From the NCBI GenBank assembly GCA_021780415.1, contig JAJXYW010000239.1, positions 1 to 5,206 of the forward strand: a stretch of DNA of 5,206 bases, read 5' to 3'. Made by a program: the position numbers and the translations under genes. Each line of letters begins with the position of its first letter. Position 1 is the first letter of the stretch. Below are positions 1 to 4,928 of the stretch, one piece after another. The notes below the pieces were generated by a model. The model saw only the letters and a program-made list of their open reading frames with translations, did not search any database and was not told the origin of the DNA. This DNA is from Acidobacteriota bacterium. Its GTDB lineage: Bacteria > Acidobacteriota > Terriglobia > Terriglobales > Acidobacteriaceae.

Positions 1-1213
1 GGGGGGAGCGCCTTGAGCGCCTTGGTCTGGCGCTCGAGGAATTCGCATGGTCTTCGGGGGCAACATGGCCAAGGCGCTCCCCCTCCACACGTGCCCCCCC
101 CTCGGCGTCATGCAAACCCTGTGCCAATATGTTTGCGGGCCACCCGCCCGCCGGACACCCCCACTCCCACCAGCCTTGATTGACATGATGCACTCGCCGC
201 GATGGCACGCGGAGGCGAGCCTTTGCACGCCTCAGCATCCGTGGAGAGAGGCCAGCGCTTTCTGCCTCCCGCATCACATCCCCGACTGACACCCAACCGG
301 ACCCGATGCAATGAGCGAGGAGACGATCCGCCTCGGCCCACTCGTCGCGCTCTGCCTCCGAGCCGCGGCCCTCGGCGATGGCGTCGGAGTCGATGTCTGC
401 CACGCCGCACCACTCGACGCGGGGAAATGGCTCTCCGTCTGACCTGAAGCGATAGATCTGCGTGGACATCTTCCGCCCGTAATTGCAAGCGATCACGCTC
501 AACACGTTGTCTCCGGACTGGTGTGGATGTTCGTCACACCTAAGCAGCGAGCGAGCGACGTTGCTTATTGCGACCGAACCTAATCCGGCCTCTCGTGTGT
601 CTCCGGAAGTGCCTTTGCGAATATGTCTAATCAACAGACCGACGCAATCATTCTGAGCGAGCGTGTCTGCCAGGGACTCCAGATACAGCCGTGCCTGCTG
701 CTCGACGCGCATGTCCAAGCCTGGATGAGCCAGGGAGATGTACGGATCGAGGATGAGCACCCTAACGGAACCATTTCGGAGTATGTCGGCCAGCAGAAAG
801 AGATCATCGGGCAGGACCATTTTCCGGGGCATCAGCTTGGAGTCGAGCAGACTTACACGGCCGACCCTCGACAGATCCGCCTGGGCGGCCTTCAATCGCG
901 GTACGATCACGCTCTCCCAGCTCTCCTCACTGCCTGCCCACACGACGCGGCCATTGCGAGGCCCGCTCCATCCCGGTACCACTGGGCCGCCCGTCACGCA
1001 GGCCGCGATGGATGCGGCGACGGTGGATTTGCCCGTGCTCTTGCGGCCCTCCAGTAACACCAGAGAGCCGGATGGGATCGCACCGGGCCAGTACCAGTCA
1101 GTAGGCTCGGCCGCGGCATCACTCGCCCAGCTCAGGCCGTCAATGGCCGACTGCGGCTCTGGCATGGCGGCGGTGGATCGCCTGCGGCGGGTGCGATTCG
1201 CTGATTGCGTCAT
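1..1213 (-). CDS. RepA/AAA_25-like RecA-fold ATPase, C-terminus cut by window edge
   Basis: The frame is open from an ATG at 1213 to the left edge, giving 404 residues with no stop. GGAGG at 1219-1223 lies 5 nt before the ATG and sets the start. Seen: Walker A GRKSTGKST at residues 56-64, an acidic strand VVWAGSEES (90-98) where RecA-like ATPases keep the catalytic Glu, Walker B VLILDPY (152-158), RHIRKG (196-201) and GSVAISNVARSLL (212-224), which match the later core motifs of RepA-type hexameric helicases. Residues about 285-352, including SPRMLRRAKARLRV, look like a winged-helix DNA-binding segment, followed by a low-complexity tail. Known: this family unwinds or loads at plasmid and phage origins. 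Inferred: a replication helicase/ATPase of the element. It is coupled to the upstream ribbon-helix-helix gene by an ATGA overlap. It could instead be a RecA-like regulatory ATPase. The family call is firm, the exact role less so. Confidence 0.88.
   Translation of the reverse strand, partial: MTQSANRTRRRRSTAAMPEPQSAIDGLSWASDAAAEPTDWYWPGAIPSGSLVLLEGRKSTGKSTVAASIAACVTGGPVVPGWSGPRNGRVVWAGSEESWESVIVPRLKAAQADLSRVGRVSLLDSKLMPRKMVLPDDLFLLADILRNGSVRVLILDPYISLAHPGLDMRVEQQARLYLESLADTLAQNDCVGLLIRHIRKGTSGDTREAGLGSVAISNVARSLLRCDEHPHQSGDNVLSVIACNYGRKMSTQIYRFRSDGEPFPRVEWCGVADIDSDAIAEGRGSEAERDEWAEADRLLAHCIGSGWVSVGDVMREAESAGLSPRMLRRAKARLRVPSRRVHHVNQGWWEWGCPAGGWPANILAQGLHDAEGGARVEGERLGHVAPEDHANSSSARPRRSRRSP
2..83. 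repeat. Inverted and tandem repeats at the left window edge
   Basis: Positions 2-15 (GGGGGAGCGCCTTG) and 70-83 (CAAGGCGCTCCCCC) are perfect 14-bp inverted arms separated by 54 nt. GAGCGCCTT is also directly repeated at 6-14 and 15-23. All of this lies within the low-complexity C-terminal coding region of the ATPase, where the tandem repeat encodes Arg/Ser residues. Confidence 0.6.
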
Positions 1214-1419
1214 ACACACCTCCGATCTAGGCCGACGTCCAGGTCATGCCCGCCAACAAGCTCCTGTCTCTCTGAGCGATTCCGCGTCCAAGGCCCATTG
1301 ATCGCGTAATAGCGGACGGCCCACCGGACGATCTGAGCCTTAGACTGCTCTGTCGATCTGGCGAGGGACTTCAGCAGCTCACAGTCGCTCTCCGACAGCT
1401 CCATGTACAGTGGCTTCAC
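1210..1419 (-). CDS. Ribbon-helix-helix (CopG/Arc-like) DNA-binding protein
   Basis: A 69-residue protein with a GTG start at 1419, chosen because AGGAG at 1426-1430 sits 6 nt upstream. The fold can be read directly: a short N-terminal strand PLYMELSE (3-10), helix A SDCELLKSLARST (11-23), a turn, and helix B SKAQIVRWAVRYYAI (26-40). This is the usual layout of RHH dimers, whose paired strands enter the major groove. The last 29 residues are polar, Arg-rich and probably disordered. The stop overlaps the ATPase start as ATGA, so the two are one operon. RHH proteins beside replication genes commonly act as copy-number or auto-repressors; that role is inferred. The divergent promoter region just upstream (1441-1515) is the obvious place for its operator. 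Confidence 0.82.
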   Translation of the reverse strand: MKPLYMELSESDCELLKSLARSTEQSKAQIVRWAVRYYAINGPWTRNRSERQELVGGHDLDVGLDRRCV

Positions 1420-1448
1420 TTGAGACTCCTAAATATGGGCGTACAGTA

Positions 1449-1477
1449 TTGATCGAACCCCCCCCTGAGCATATACT
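1449..1477 (+). promoter_or_regulatory. Putative sigma70-type promoter for the plus-strand small-gene operon
   Basis: TTGATC (1449-1454), a 17-nt spacer and TATACT (1472-1477) match the housekeeping consensus well. Start of transcription would be near 1484, leaving a leader of about 129 nt before the first well-supported start at 1613. The spacer contains eight consecutive C (1458-1465), so a one-base slip would change the 17-nt spacing. The -10 is shared with the divergent promoter. Confidence 0.6.
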
Positions 1478-1496
1478 CTCATGTGTCCATCGACAA
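1468..1496 (-). promoter_or_regulatory. Putative minus-strand promoter for the RHH-ATPase operon
   Basis: On the minus strand a TTGTCG -35 (1491-1496) is followed after exactly 17 nt by a TATGCT -10 (1468-1473). Initiation would fall around 1461, inside a run of eight G on the transcript strand. It is about 40 nt upstream of the GTG start. The -10 overlaps the plus-strand -10, so the two promoters cannot be occupied together. The call rests on sequence match only. Confidence 0.5.
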
Positions 1497-1514
1497 GAGG
1501 GTACTGTCACCCTC
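1497..1514. repeat. Inverted repeat at the start of the plus-strand leader, possible operator
   Basis: Perfect 6-bp arms GAGGGT and ACCCTC flank ACTGTC. The repeat begins about 13 nt downstream of the predicted plus-strand start and abuts the -35 of the opposite promoter. It could be a repressor site or a 5'-end RNA hairpin. A short repeat like this can arise by chance. Confidence 0.35.
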
Positions 1515-1612
1515 AGCCTCGCGCTCCACGGCGACGGAGCCGAGCAGGGGGTCAGCGGAGTCGCTGTCACCGCCTGGGCCGATGGTGTCGCCGTCCACAC
1601 AGGAGATCGATT

Positions 1613-1846
1613 ATGGACTGGGAAGGATTGCTCGCGGACGTGGAGCAATGGCGTGAAGAGGCACAGGCGGCGCTGAGCCGCACCGTGCGCGACGCGCAGG
1701 ATGGCCTGCGCGTGTCGCTGCCAGATTTCACGCGGATCTCCAACGCGAACTGCCTGCTCGCCGGCGTCGCCGCGGTAGCAAAGTCCGCGATCATGGACTA
1801 CCAATACACCACTTTGGAGGCCCACAATGCCGACGCTACCCCCTGA
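1613..1846 (+). CDS. Small helical hypothetical protein, first gene of a three-gene operon
   Basis: A 77-residue protein that I do not recognise. The start at 1613 is chosen over an in-frame ATG at 1481 because AGGAG at 1601-1605 lies 7 nt before it, and because the extra 44 residues are Arg/Cys-rich and look like a frame shadow. The 1481 ATG would also fall before the predicted transcription start. The N-terminal half (about 1-31, rich in E, A, R, Q) is predicted amphipathic helix. A more hydrophobic stretch around 47-61 (CLLAGVAAVAKSAIM) is too weak and short for a confident membrane segment. Its last 20 nt overlap the next gene. The acidic N-terminus fits a protein-binding partner, but no function can be assigned. 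Confidence 0.68.
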   Translation: MDWEGLLADVEQWREEAQAALSRTVRDAQDGLRVSLPDFTRISNANCLLAGVAAVAKSAIMDYQYTTLEAHNADATP

Positions 1847-2078
1847 GATCGACTACTACATCGCAGCGCTAAGTCACGAAAGTCGAGAGTTGCGGGCAGT
1901 GATCGAGCGACTCACCGAGGCCACCAGGCAGAGGCACAACCGCCTCTGCGAGCTGGAATTTGCCCTGAAAACTGCAGAAAAGCTCAAGGCGGCTATGCTC
2001 TCTATCGGCCACGTGGCCGATCATGTGGCCCCCGACGAGCTGGTCGGCAATCTGCCAAGCGTCACGGAGGCACTATGA
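1827..2078 (+). CDS. Small coiled-coil hypothetical protein
   Basis: An 83-residue protein starting at ATG 1827, with GGAGG at 1816-1820 six nt upstream. Residues about 14-57 form a charged heptad-like helix (for example ESRELRAVIERLTEA, then ELEFALKTAEKLKAAM), so a dimeric coiled coil is likely. The C-terminal 25 residues are less regular and contain HVADHVAPDELV. It overlaps the upstream gene by 20 nt and the downstream gene by 4 nt (ATGA), which implies translational coupling. I recognise no family. Coiled-coil proteins of this size are common among phage and plasmid accessory genes, often as scaffolds or adaptors, but nothing here fixes a role. Confidence 0.78.
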   Translation: MPTLPPEIDYYIAALSHESRELRAVIERLTEATRQRHNRLCELEFALKTAEKLKAAMLSIGHVADHVAPDELVGNLPSVTEAL

Positions 2079-2287
2079 GCGACACGACCAGGCGGAGGCC
2101 CTGGATACGCACCTGTCCGCACTGCGGCCAGGATGTGATGATCGACGGGAGAGGGACCATCGTGCCACACTTCGGGCGCTCGACGCGCGTCGAGTGTCCC
2201 GGATCGCGGCGACGATATCCGGTGCCGCGGCAGTCAGGCACGCATGTGCCTCTGCCACCGCCGCCTCACCAGCGGAGGCCCCAGTAA
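2075..2287 (+). CDS. Small zinc-finger-like protein with a CPHCG motif
   Basis: A 70-residue protein starting at ATG 2075, 4 nt after GGAGG (2066-2070), and overlapping the preceding stop as ATGA. Residues 14-18 are CPHCG. Together with H32 and C41 (within RVECPGS) they give a C-x2-C-x14-H-x8-C set that could hold one zinc ion. Short proteins with CxxCG, then a His, then CPGS recur in phage and mobile-element genomes, and their function is generally unknown. The N-terminus is basic, and the C-terminus (51-70) is Pro/His/Arg-rich and probably disordered. A nucleic-acid-binding role is plausible but inferred. It ends the operon, just before the perfect hairpin at 2298-2331. Confidence 0.75.
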   Translation: MSDTTRRRPWIRTCPHCGQDVMIDGRGTIVPHFGRSTRVECPGSRRRYPVPRQSGTHVPLPPPPHQRRPQ

Positions 2288-2297
2288 CACCACGGCC

Positions 2298-2331
2298 CTC
2301 GCCGGCGATGCCTTGACTCATCGCCGGCGAG
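2298..2331. terminator. GC-rich perfect hairpin after the plus-strand operon
   Basis: CTCGCCGGCGATG (2298-2310) and CATCGCCGGCGAG (2319-2331) are perfect 13-bp arms around an 8-nt loop. It begins 11 nt after the stop of the zinc-finger-like gene, where a terminator is expected. Neither side has a T tract, so it is not a classical intrinsic terminator. It may act as a 3'-end stabiliser or a partial, bidirectional terminator between convergent operons. Confidence 0.5.
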
Positions 2332-2348
2332 CGCCACTCAGCTAAAGA

Positions 2349-2372
2349 TGGAAGTCATCCGAATGACTTCCA
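2349..2372 (-). terminator. Tetraloop hairpin terminator for the hydrolase gene
   Basis: On the minus strand TGGAAGTCAT and ATGACTTCCA form a perfect 10-bp stem with a TCGG tetraloop, followed by TCTTT, a short U-rich tail. It starts 27 nt after the hydrolase stop. A further copy of the left arm (GATGGAAGT on the minus strand, 2385-2393) could pair with the same right arm instead. Confidence 0.5.
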
Positions 2373-2399
2373 GGGAAATCAGGTACTTCCATCATCTCC

Positions 2400-3452
2400 T
2401 CATTTCAGCACGCCGCCACCGATCACGATGCTCTGATTCAGTCCATTCCGATAGTAGCTGTCGAGTGCGTCCAGTACCCTGCCGTCATTGACCAGGCTAC
2501 CGTGGCCCGTAGGCGTAGTAATCCGCATGCGCCCGAGTTGCGAAGCCCACCTCGCAGGCACCACGCCATCGCCCAGCTCGGTGTAGGTGTACGAGCCACC
2601 GCTCACGGGAGGCGTTCCCGATGGGAGCTGATCGGGAGTGGACAGTCCCTCCCCGACAACATCGACCCAATCCACCGTCGGCGGGACCGAGTCGAAGGCA
2701 GCCCACCACGTCTGAGCCTCCGCCAGCCACGCCGCCGACACTGTGACACCCGTCGCGGCCCACGCCGCCGCGTCGTACATGGCCGCGATGGTCGCCGGCG
2801 GCACGCCAGCCGCTCCGGGCATGGGCATCAATTGATAGCACACTGGCCACGTCCGCACGACAGCCTGCAACTGCTCGCAGGCAGTGTCCAGCCAGTCCGC
2901 CAATGGGCCGAGCATGGCCAGCAGACACAGGTTTTGCAGGCTCCGCTGGAATCCTGCCAAGAGATTAGCGGACTCCCAAGATCCCTGATGAGGGACACCG
3001 AGGCCGGCACATCTGCCAACCCAGCCGAGCTGGTTCGACGCCGCGAGCAGCTGCAAGGCCCGCCGCAACACGAGGCCACCGCGTGAGTGAGCCAGGACAT
3101 GGATCGGTGCCTCGGCAGACAGCGACACGATCTGAGCCGCCAGATTGATCGCATCATTTTCCAGGACGCCAAGCCAAAAGTTTTGGGCCGCGTACACCCG
3201 GTAGCCGCGGCTAACGAACCAGCTCAAAGCCACGTCGTAGTACGGCGTCACCAGCGGCCCCGCGTTTAGCGCACCAACGCCAGGGAACGTCGGCGTCACT
3301 CCGTCGGCAGCCAGAGCCAGCCACCGCCAGGTGCCGGCGACCATGCCCGCATACGAGAGCCAAACCTTGATCGGCGGACCCAGTCCGAAGAAGCTCGGCG
3401 GCGTCGTAATCTCGCTGCCAGCGACACCTGGAACGATTAAGAGAGTGGCCAT
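2400..3452 (-). CDS. LCAT-like alpha/beta-hydrolase (lipase/esterase)
   Basis: A 350-residue protein with ATG at 3452 and a GGAG-type site 9 nt upstream. The N-terminus goes straight into the first strand and oxyanion turn, LLIVPGVAGSEI (4-15), so there is no signal peptide. The nucleophile elbow is AHSRGG (121-126, Ser123). GVPHQGSW (152-159) follows the nucleophile domain as in LCAT- and PGAP1-like lipases. Asp295 in GDGVVP (294-299) and His317 in GHGSL (316-320) complete a Ser-Asp-His triad in the right order. Residues about 160-260 form an Ala/Trp-rich helical lid or cap. Expected activity is hydrolysis or acyl transfer of a lipid or wax ester; the substrate is not readable from sequence. 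Lacking an export signal, it would act in the cytoplasm or be released by lysis. It is separated from the membrane-protein operon by a hairpin and may have its own weak promoter. Confidence 0.9.
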   Translation of the reverse strand: MATLLIVPGVAGSEITTPPSFFGLGPPIKVWLSYAGMVAGTWRWLALAADGVTPTFPGVGALNAGPLVTPYYDVALSWFVSRGYRVYAAQNFWLGVLENDAINLAAQIVSLSAEAPIHVLAHSRGGLVLRRALQLLAASNQLGWVGRCAGLGVPHQGSWESANLLAGFQRSLQNLCLLAMLGPLADWLDTACEQLQAVVRTWPVCYQLMPMPGAAGVPPATIAAMYDAAAWAATGVTVSAAWLAEAQTWWAAFDSVPPTVDWVDVVGEGLSTPDQLPSGTPPVSGGSYTYTELGDGVVPARWASQLGRMRITTPTGHGSLVNDGRVLDALDSYYRNGLNQSIVIGGGVLK

Positions 3453-3475
3453 GACAGAGCGCTCCGGGGACTATG

Positions 3476-3504
3476 GAGATATGAGGAATACACAGGTGCG
3501 GCAA
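3476..3504 (-). promoter_or_regulatory. Weak candidate promoter for the hydrolase gene
   Basis: On the minus strand TTGCCG (3499-3504) is followed after 17 nt by TATCTC (3476-3481), about 24 nt before the ATG. The -10 is poor. The candidate lies within a pair of direct repeats, GTATTCCTC on the minus strand (3483-3491 and 3506-3514), spaced 23 bp apart, about two helical turns. Confidence 0.3.
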
Positions 3505-3514
3505 AGAGGAATAC
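3483..3514. repeat. Pair of 9-bp direct repeats upstream of the hydrolase gene
   Basis: GAGGAATAC occurs at 3483-3491 and again at 3506-3514, with starts 23 bp apart. The spacing puts both copies on roughly the same face of the helix, and both flank or overlap the candidate promoter. That arrangement would suit a dimeric regulator. It could be coincidence. Confidence 0.35.
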
Positions 3515-3577
3515 CCGGCGGGTCGCTGCCGCGTGCGGCCCCCATCGTCCTTGACGGGACGCGGCAGCGCCGCCGGG
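3514..3577 (-). terminator. Long GC-rich hairpin terminator after the membrane-protein gene
   Basis: The arms are CCCGGCGG plus CTGCCGCGT (3514-3521, 3526-3534) and ACGCGGCAG plus CCGCCGGG (3559-3567, 3570-3577). Together they make 17 perfect pairs interrupted by one small internal loop. The apical loop contains a further CCC/GGG pairing. On the minus strand the stem is followed by TATTCCTCTTT, a pyrimidine-rich tail. It begins 3 nt past the stop of the 86-residue gene, so it probably ends that operon before the hydrolase. Confidence 0.6.
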
Positions 3578-3579
3578 AC

Positions 3580-3840
3580 TCACGCAGCAGGCGGAGCCGC
3601 CTGAGCGGTGACACCGGCCCGCAGGTCCGATATGGCGACCGCTACGGCGGTCTTGACAGCATCCGCGACGATTGCCTCGATCTCGCCTTTCAGGCCGCCC
3701 GTCAGCCCCGCCGCCGGCGAGGCTGGAGCTGTCTGCTTAACCTTCGGGCTGGTACCACCTACATTCGCCCCGACCCCAACGTGCCGGAGTATCCAGCCAA
3801 TTGCCGCACCAACCACGGCGATAATCACTGATTCATTCAT
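3580..3840 (-). CDS. Small single-span membrane protein, possibly holin-like
   Basis: An 86-residue protein. ATG at 3840 lies 8 nt after a perfect AGGAGG (3849-3854). A GTG one codon upstream (3843) with 5-nt spacing is an alternative that adds one Met. The ATG shares its A with the peptidase stop (TGATG), so the genes are coupled. An N-terminal hydrophobic helix (about residues 4-19, ESVIIAVVGAAIGWIL) is followed by basic residues, then a Gly/Pro/Ala linker, and a second Ala/Val-rich amphipathic helix (about 52-73, IEAIVADAVKTAVAVAI). Size and topology are compatible with a holin or a small membrane accessory, but sequence alone cannot separate these. The position between a peptidase and an esterase gene is the main reason to suspect a lysis-related role. 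Confidence 0.75.
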   Translation of the reverse strand: MNESVIIAVVGAAIGWILRHVGVGANVGGTSPKVKQTAPASPAAGLTGGLKGEIEAIVADAVKTAVAVAISDLRAGVTAQAAPPAA

Positions 3841-4871
3841 CACTCAGACCTCCTGAGAAGCATTACGAACATCGTCGCTCCCAACGCCAGGAGCAACCAC
3901 AGCGGCACGCCGCCCCACGCGGCTGTGAGATCGAGTCCGCCGCCGCCACTCGGACTCGCAGGCTTGGCCGGCACCATCTCGCCGCCAATCGCGGCGAGCA
4001 ACTCCGCCGTACTGGTGGGCTTTCCGCGGCGAGTGGCTCCCTTCGCCTCGGCAACGAGCCGACGACTCAGCCCGAAGTTCAACACGCCGTCTTCCACCAG
4101 CGCGGGCCATGCCGCTCCGCCGGGAGGCGGGATAGGAGGCACTTCGGGGCGATCTGCCCATGATCCGTCAGGCAGCAGCCTCCAGAACTCCCTCCGCTCC
4201 GCCTTCCACGCTCCGATCTGCTTTCCACCGCTGAACAGCCCCGATTGATCCGGCAGGCCGGGCACGGGCCGCCACTCATAGCCCGCGTTCCACGCCGGCG
4301 AGCTGCTCGGCCTCGAGGCACTCTGAGCCGTCGCAACATCGCCGGGTACAGCAGCGAGTAATGCGTACACCCAACCTCGCCATCGTTTGCGAAAGTTTTG
4401 CACGTCCATCCAAATCACCTCCTCTGCCGACGGGTAGTTGTTGTCGAGCACTGCGACCCAGTCGAGGCCCCTATCAAAATAAATGAGATTGACACAGTGC
4501 GCCACAGACCCAGAGTAATGCGGATCGCTCCCGGAGTAATCCACACAAACCATCCGCTTTGAGCGTATCAGTGCCTCGACGAGAGCCTCATCGCGATCTT
4601 CCGACTGGAACCAATCGCAATCCGAAGCATATCGAGCGATCACCTGCTCTACCTTCGCCGGCCAGGCCCCTCCCGCCACGCCGTCCTTCCTCATGCGTTC
4701 GGGCAAGCCTATCAGCTCCTTCACGTTCTGCCAGCGAGCTGCGTAATCCAACACGGCGTAGCCACAGCAACCCAAGCCTTTCGAGGCGATATTGTGCGGC
4801 CAATCAATCTTGTACTCCGGCCCGAAGATCGCCGTCACCTGCCCGTCCGGCGACACCAGGCCGCCACGCAC
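3840..4871 (-). CDS. Papain-like cysteine peptidase with C-terminal membrane anchor
   Basis: A 343-residue protein from the first in-frame start (GTG 4871), which lacks a ribosome-binding site at normal spacing. Seen: a candidate catalytic Cys at the head of a helix, GCCGYAVLDYAARW (34-47, probably Cys36), His125 in SVAHCVNLIYF, and an Asp/Asn pair in VLDNNYP (141-147), followed by WMDV and RWRGWVYALL. This order (Cys, His, Asn/Asp) and spacing fit a papain-fold/C39-like peptidase. A Trp/Gly-rich segment (197-243) and a Pro-rich linker follow, then GVLNFGLSRR (262-271) and a conserved-looking helical stretch. A final membrane helix (about 322-340, PLWLLLALGATMFVMLL) ends in RRSE. Inferred: an envelope-located peptidase. 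The frame continues upstream to a TGA at 4929-4931 that may interrupt one longer gene. Nearby genes overlap by TGATG. The substrate is unknown. Confidence 0.8.
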   Translation of the reverse strand: MRGGLVSPDGQVTAIFGPEYKIDWPHNIASKGLGCCGYAVLDYAARWQNVKELIGLPERMRKDGVAGGAWPAKVEQVIARYASDCDWFQSEDRDEALVEALIRSKRMVCVDYSGSDPHYSGSVAHCVNLIYFDRGLDWVAVLDNNYPSAEEVIWMDVQNFRKRWRGWVYALLAAVPGDVATAQSASRPSSSPAWNAGYEWRPVPGLPDQSGLFSGGKQIGAWKAERREFWRLLPDGSWADRPEVPPIPPPGGAAWPALVEDGVLNFGLSRRLVAEAKGATRRGKPTSTAELLAAIGGEMVPAKPASPSGGGGLDLTAAWGGVPLWLLLALGATMFVMLLRRSE

Positions 4872-4928
4872 TGGTCGCCGCTCGCCCCCCTCTCTGCCCT
4901 CGACCGAGAGCGTCTGCCCGCAATGCGG

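Larger units (their letters stand above)
1420..1612. other. Divergent intergenic control region and leader
   Basis: This stretch separates the GTG of the RHH gene from the ATG of the first plus-strand gene. It holds two overlapping divergent promoter-like sequences, a near-palindrome GAGCATATACTC (1467-1478), a C8 tract (1458-1465), and an inverted repeat GAGGGT-N6-ACCCTC (1497-1514). It also holds repeats of GTACAGT (1441-1447, matching 1405-1411 in the RHH gene) with a one-mismatch copy GTACTGT at 1501-1507. From about 1484 to 1612 several frames are open with G/C at third positions, but none has both a good start and a ribosome-binding site, so I call no gene there. Confidence 0.55.

Noticed and set aside
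108..488. Minus-strand open frame of 126 codons in another frame
   Set aside because: It is Arg-rich, typical of an out-of-frame reading in GC-rich DNA, and overlaps the in-frame C-terminal part of the ATPase.
623..1301. Plus-strand open frames of 144 and 187 codons
   Set aside because: They lie opposite the ATPase frame, which has clear Walker A and B motifs, and show no motif or ribosome-binding site of their own.
1379..1825. Minus-strand open frame of 148 codons opposite the first plus-strand gene
   Set aside because: It would cover the divergent promoters and the RHH start and has no ribosome-binding site. The composition is that of a shadow frame.
2502..3086. Plus-strand open frame of 194 codons opposite the hydrolase
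   Set aside because: It is Arg/His/Ser-rich with no recognisable motif. The hydrolase on the other strand has a complete catalytic triad.
3925..4248. Plus-strand open frame of 107 codons opposite the peptidase C-terminal region
   Set aside because: A mirror of Gly/Ala/Pro-rich coding on the minus strand. It has no start site signal.
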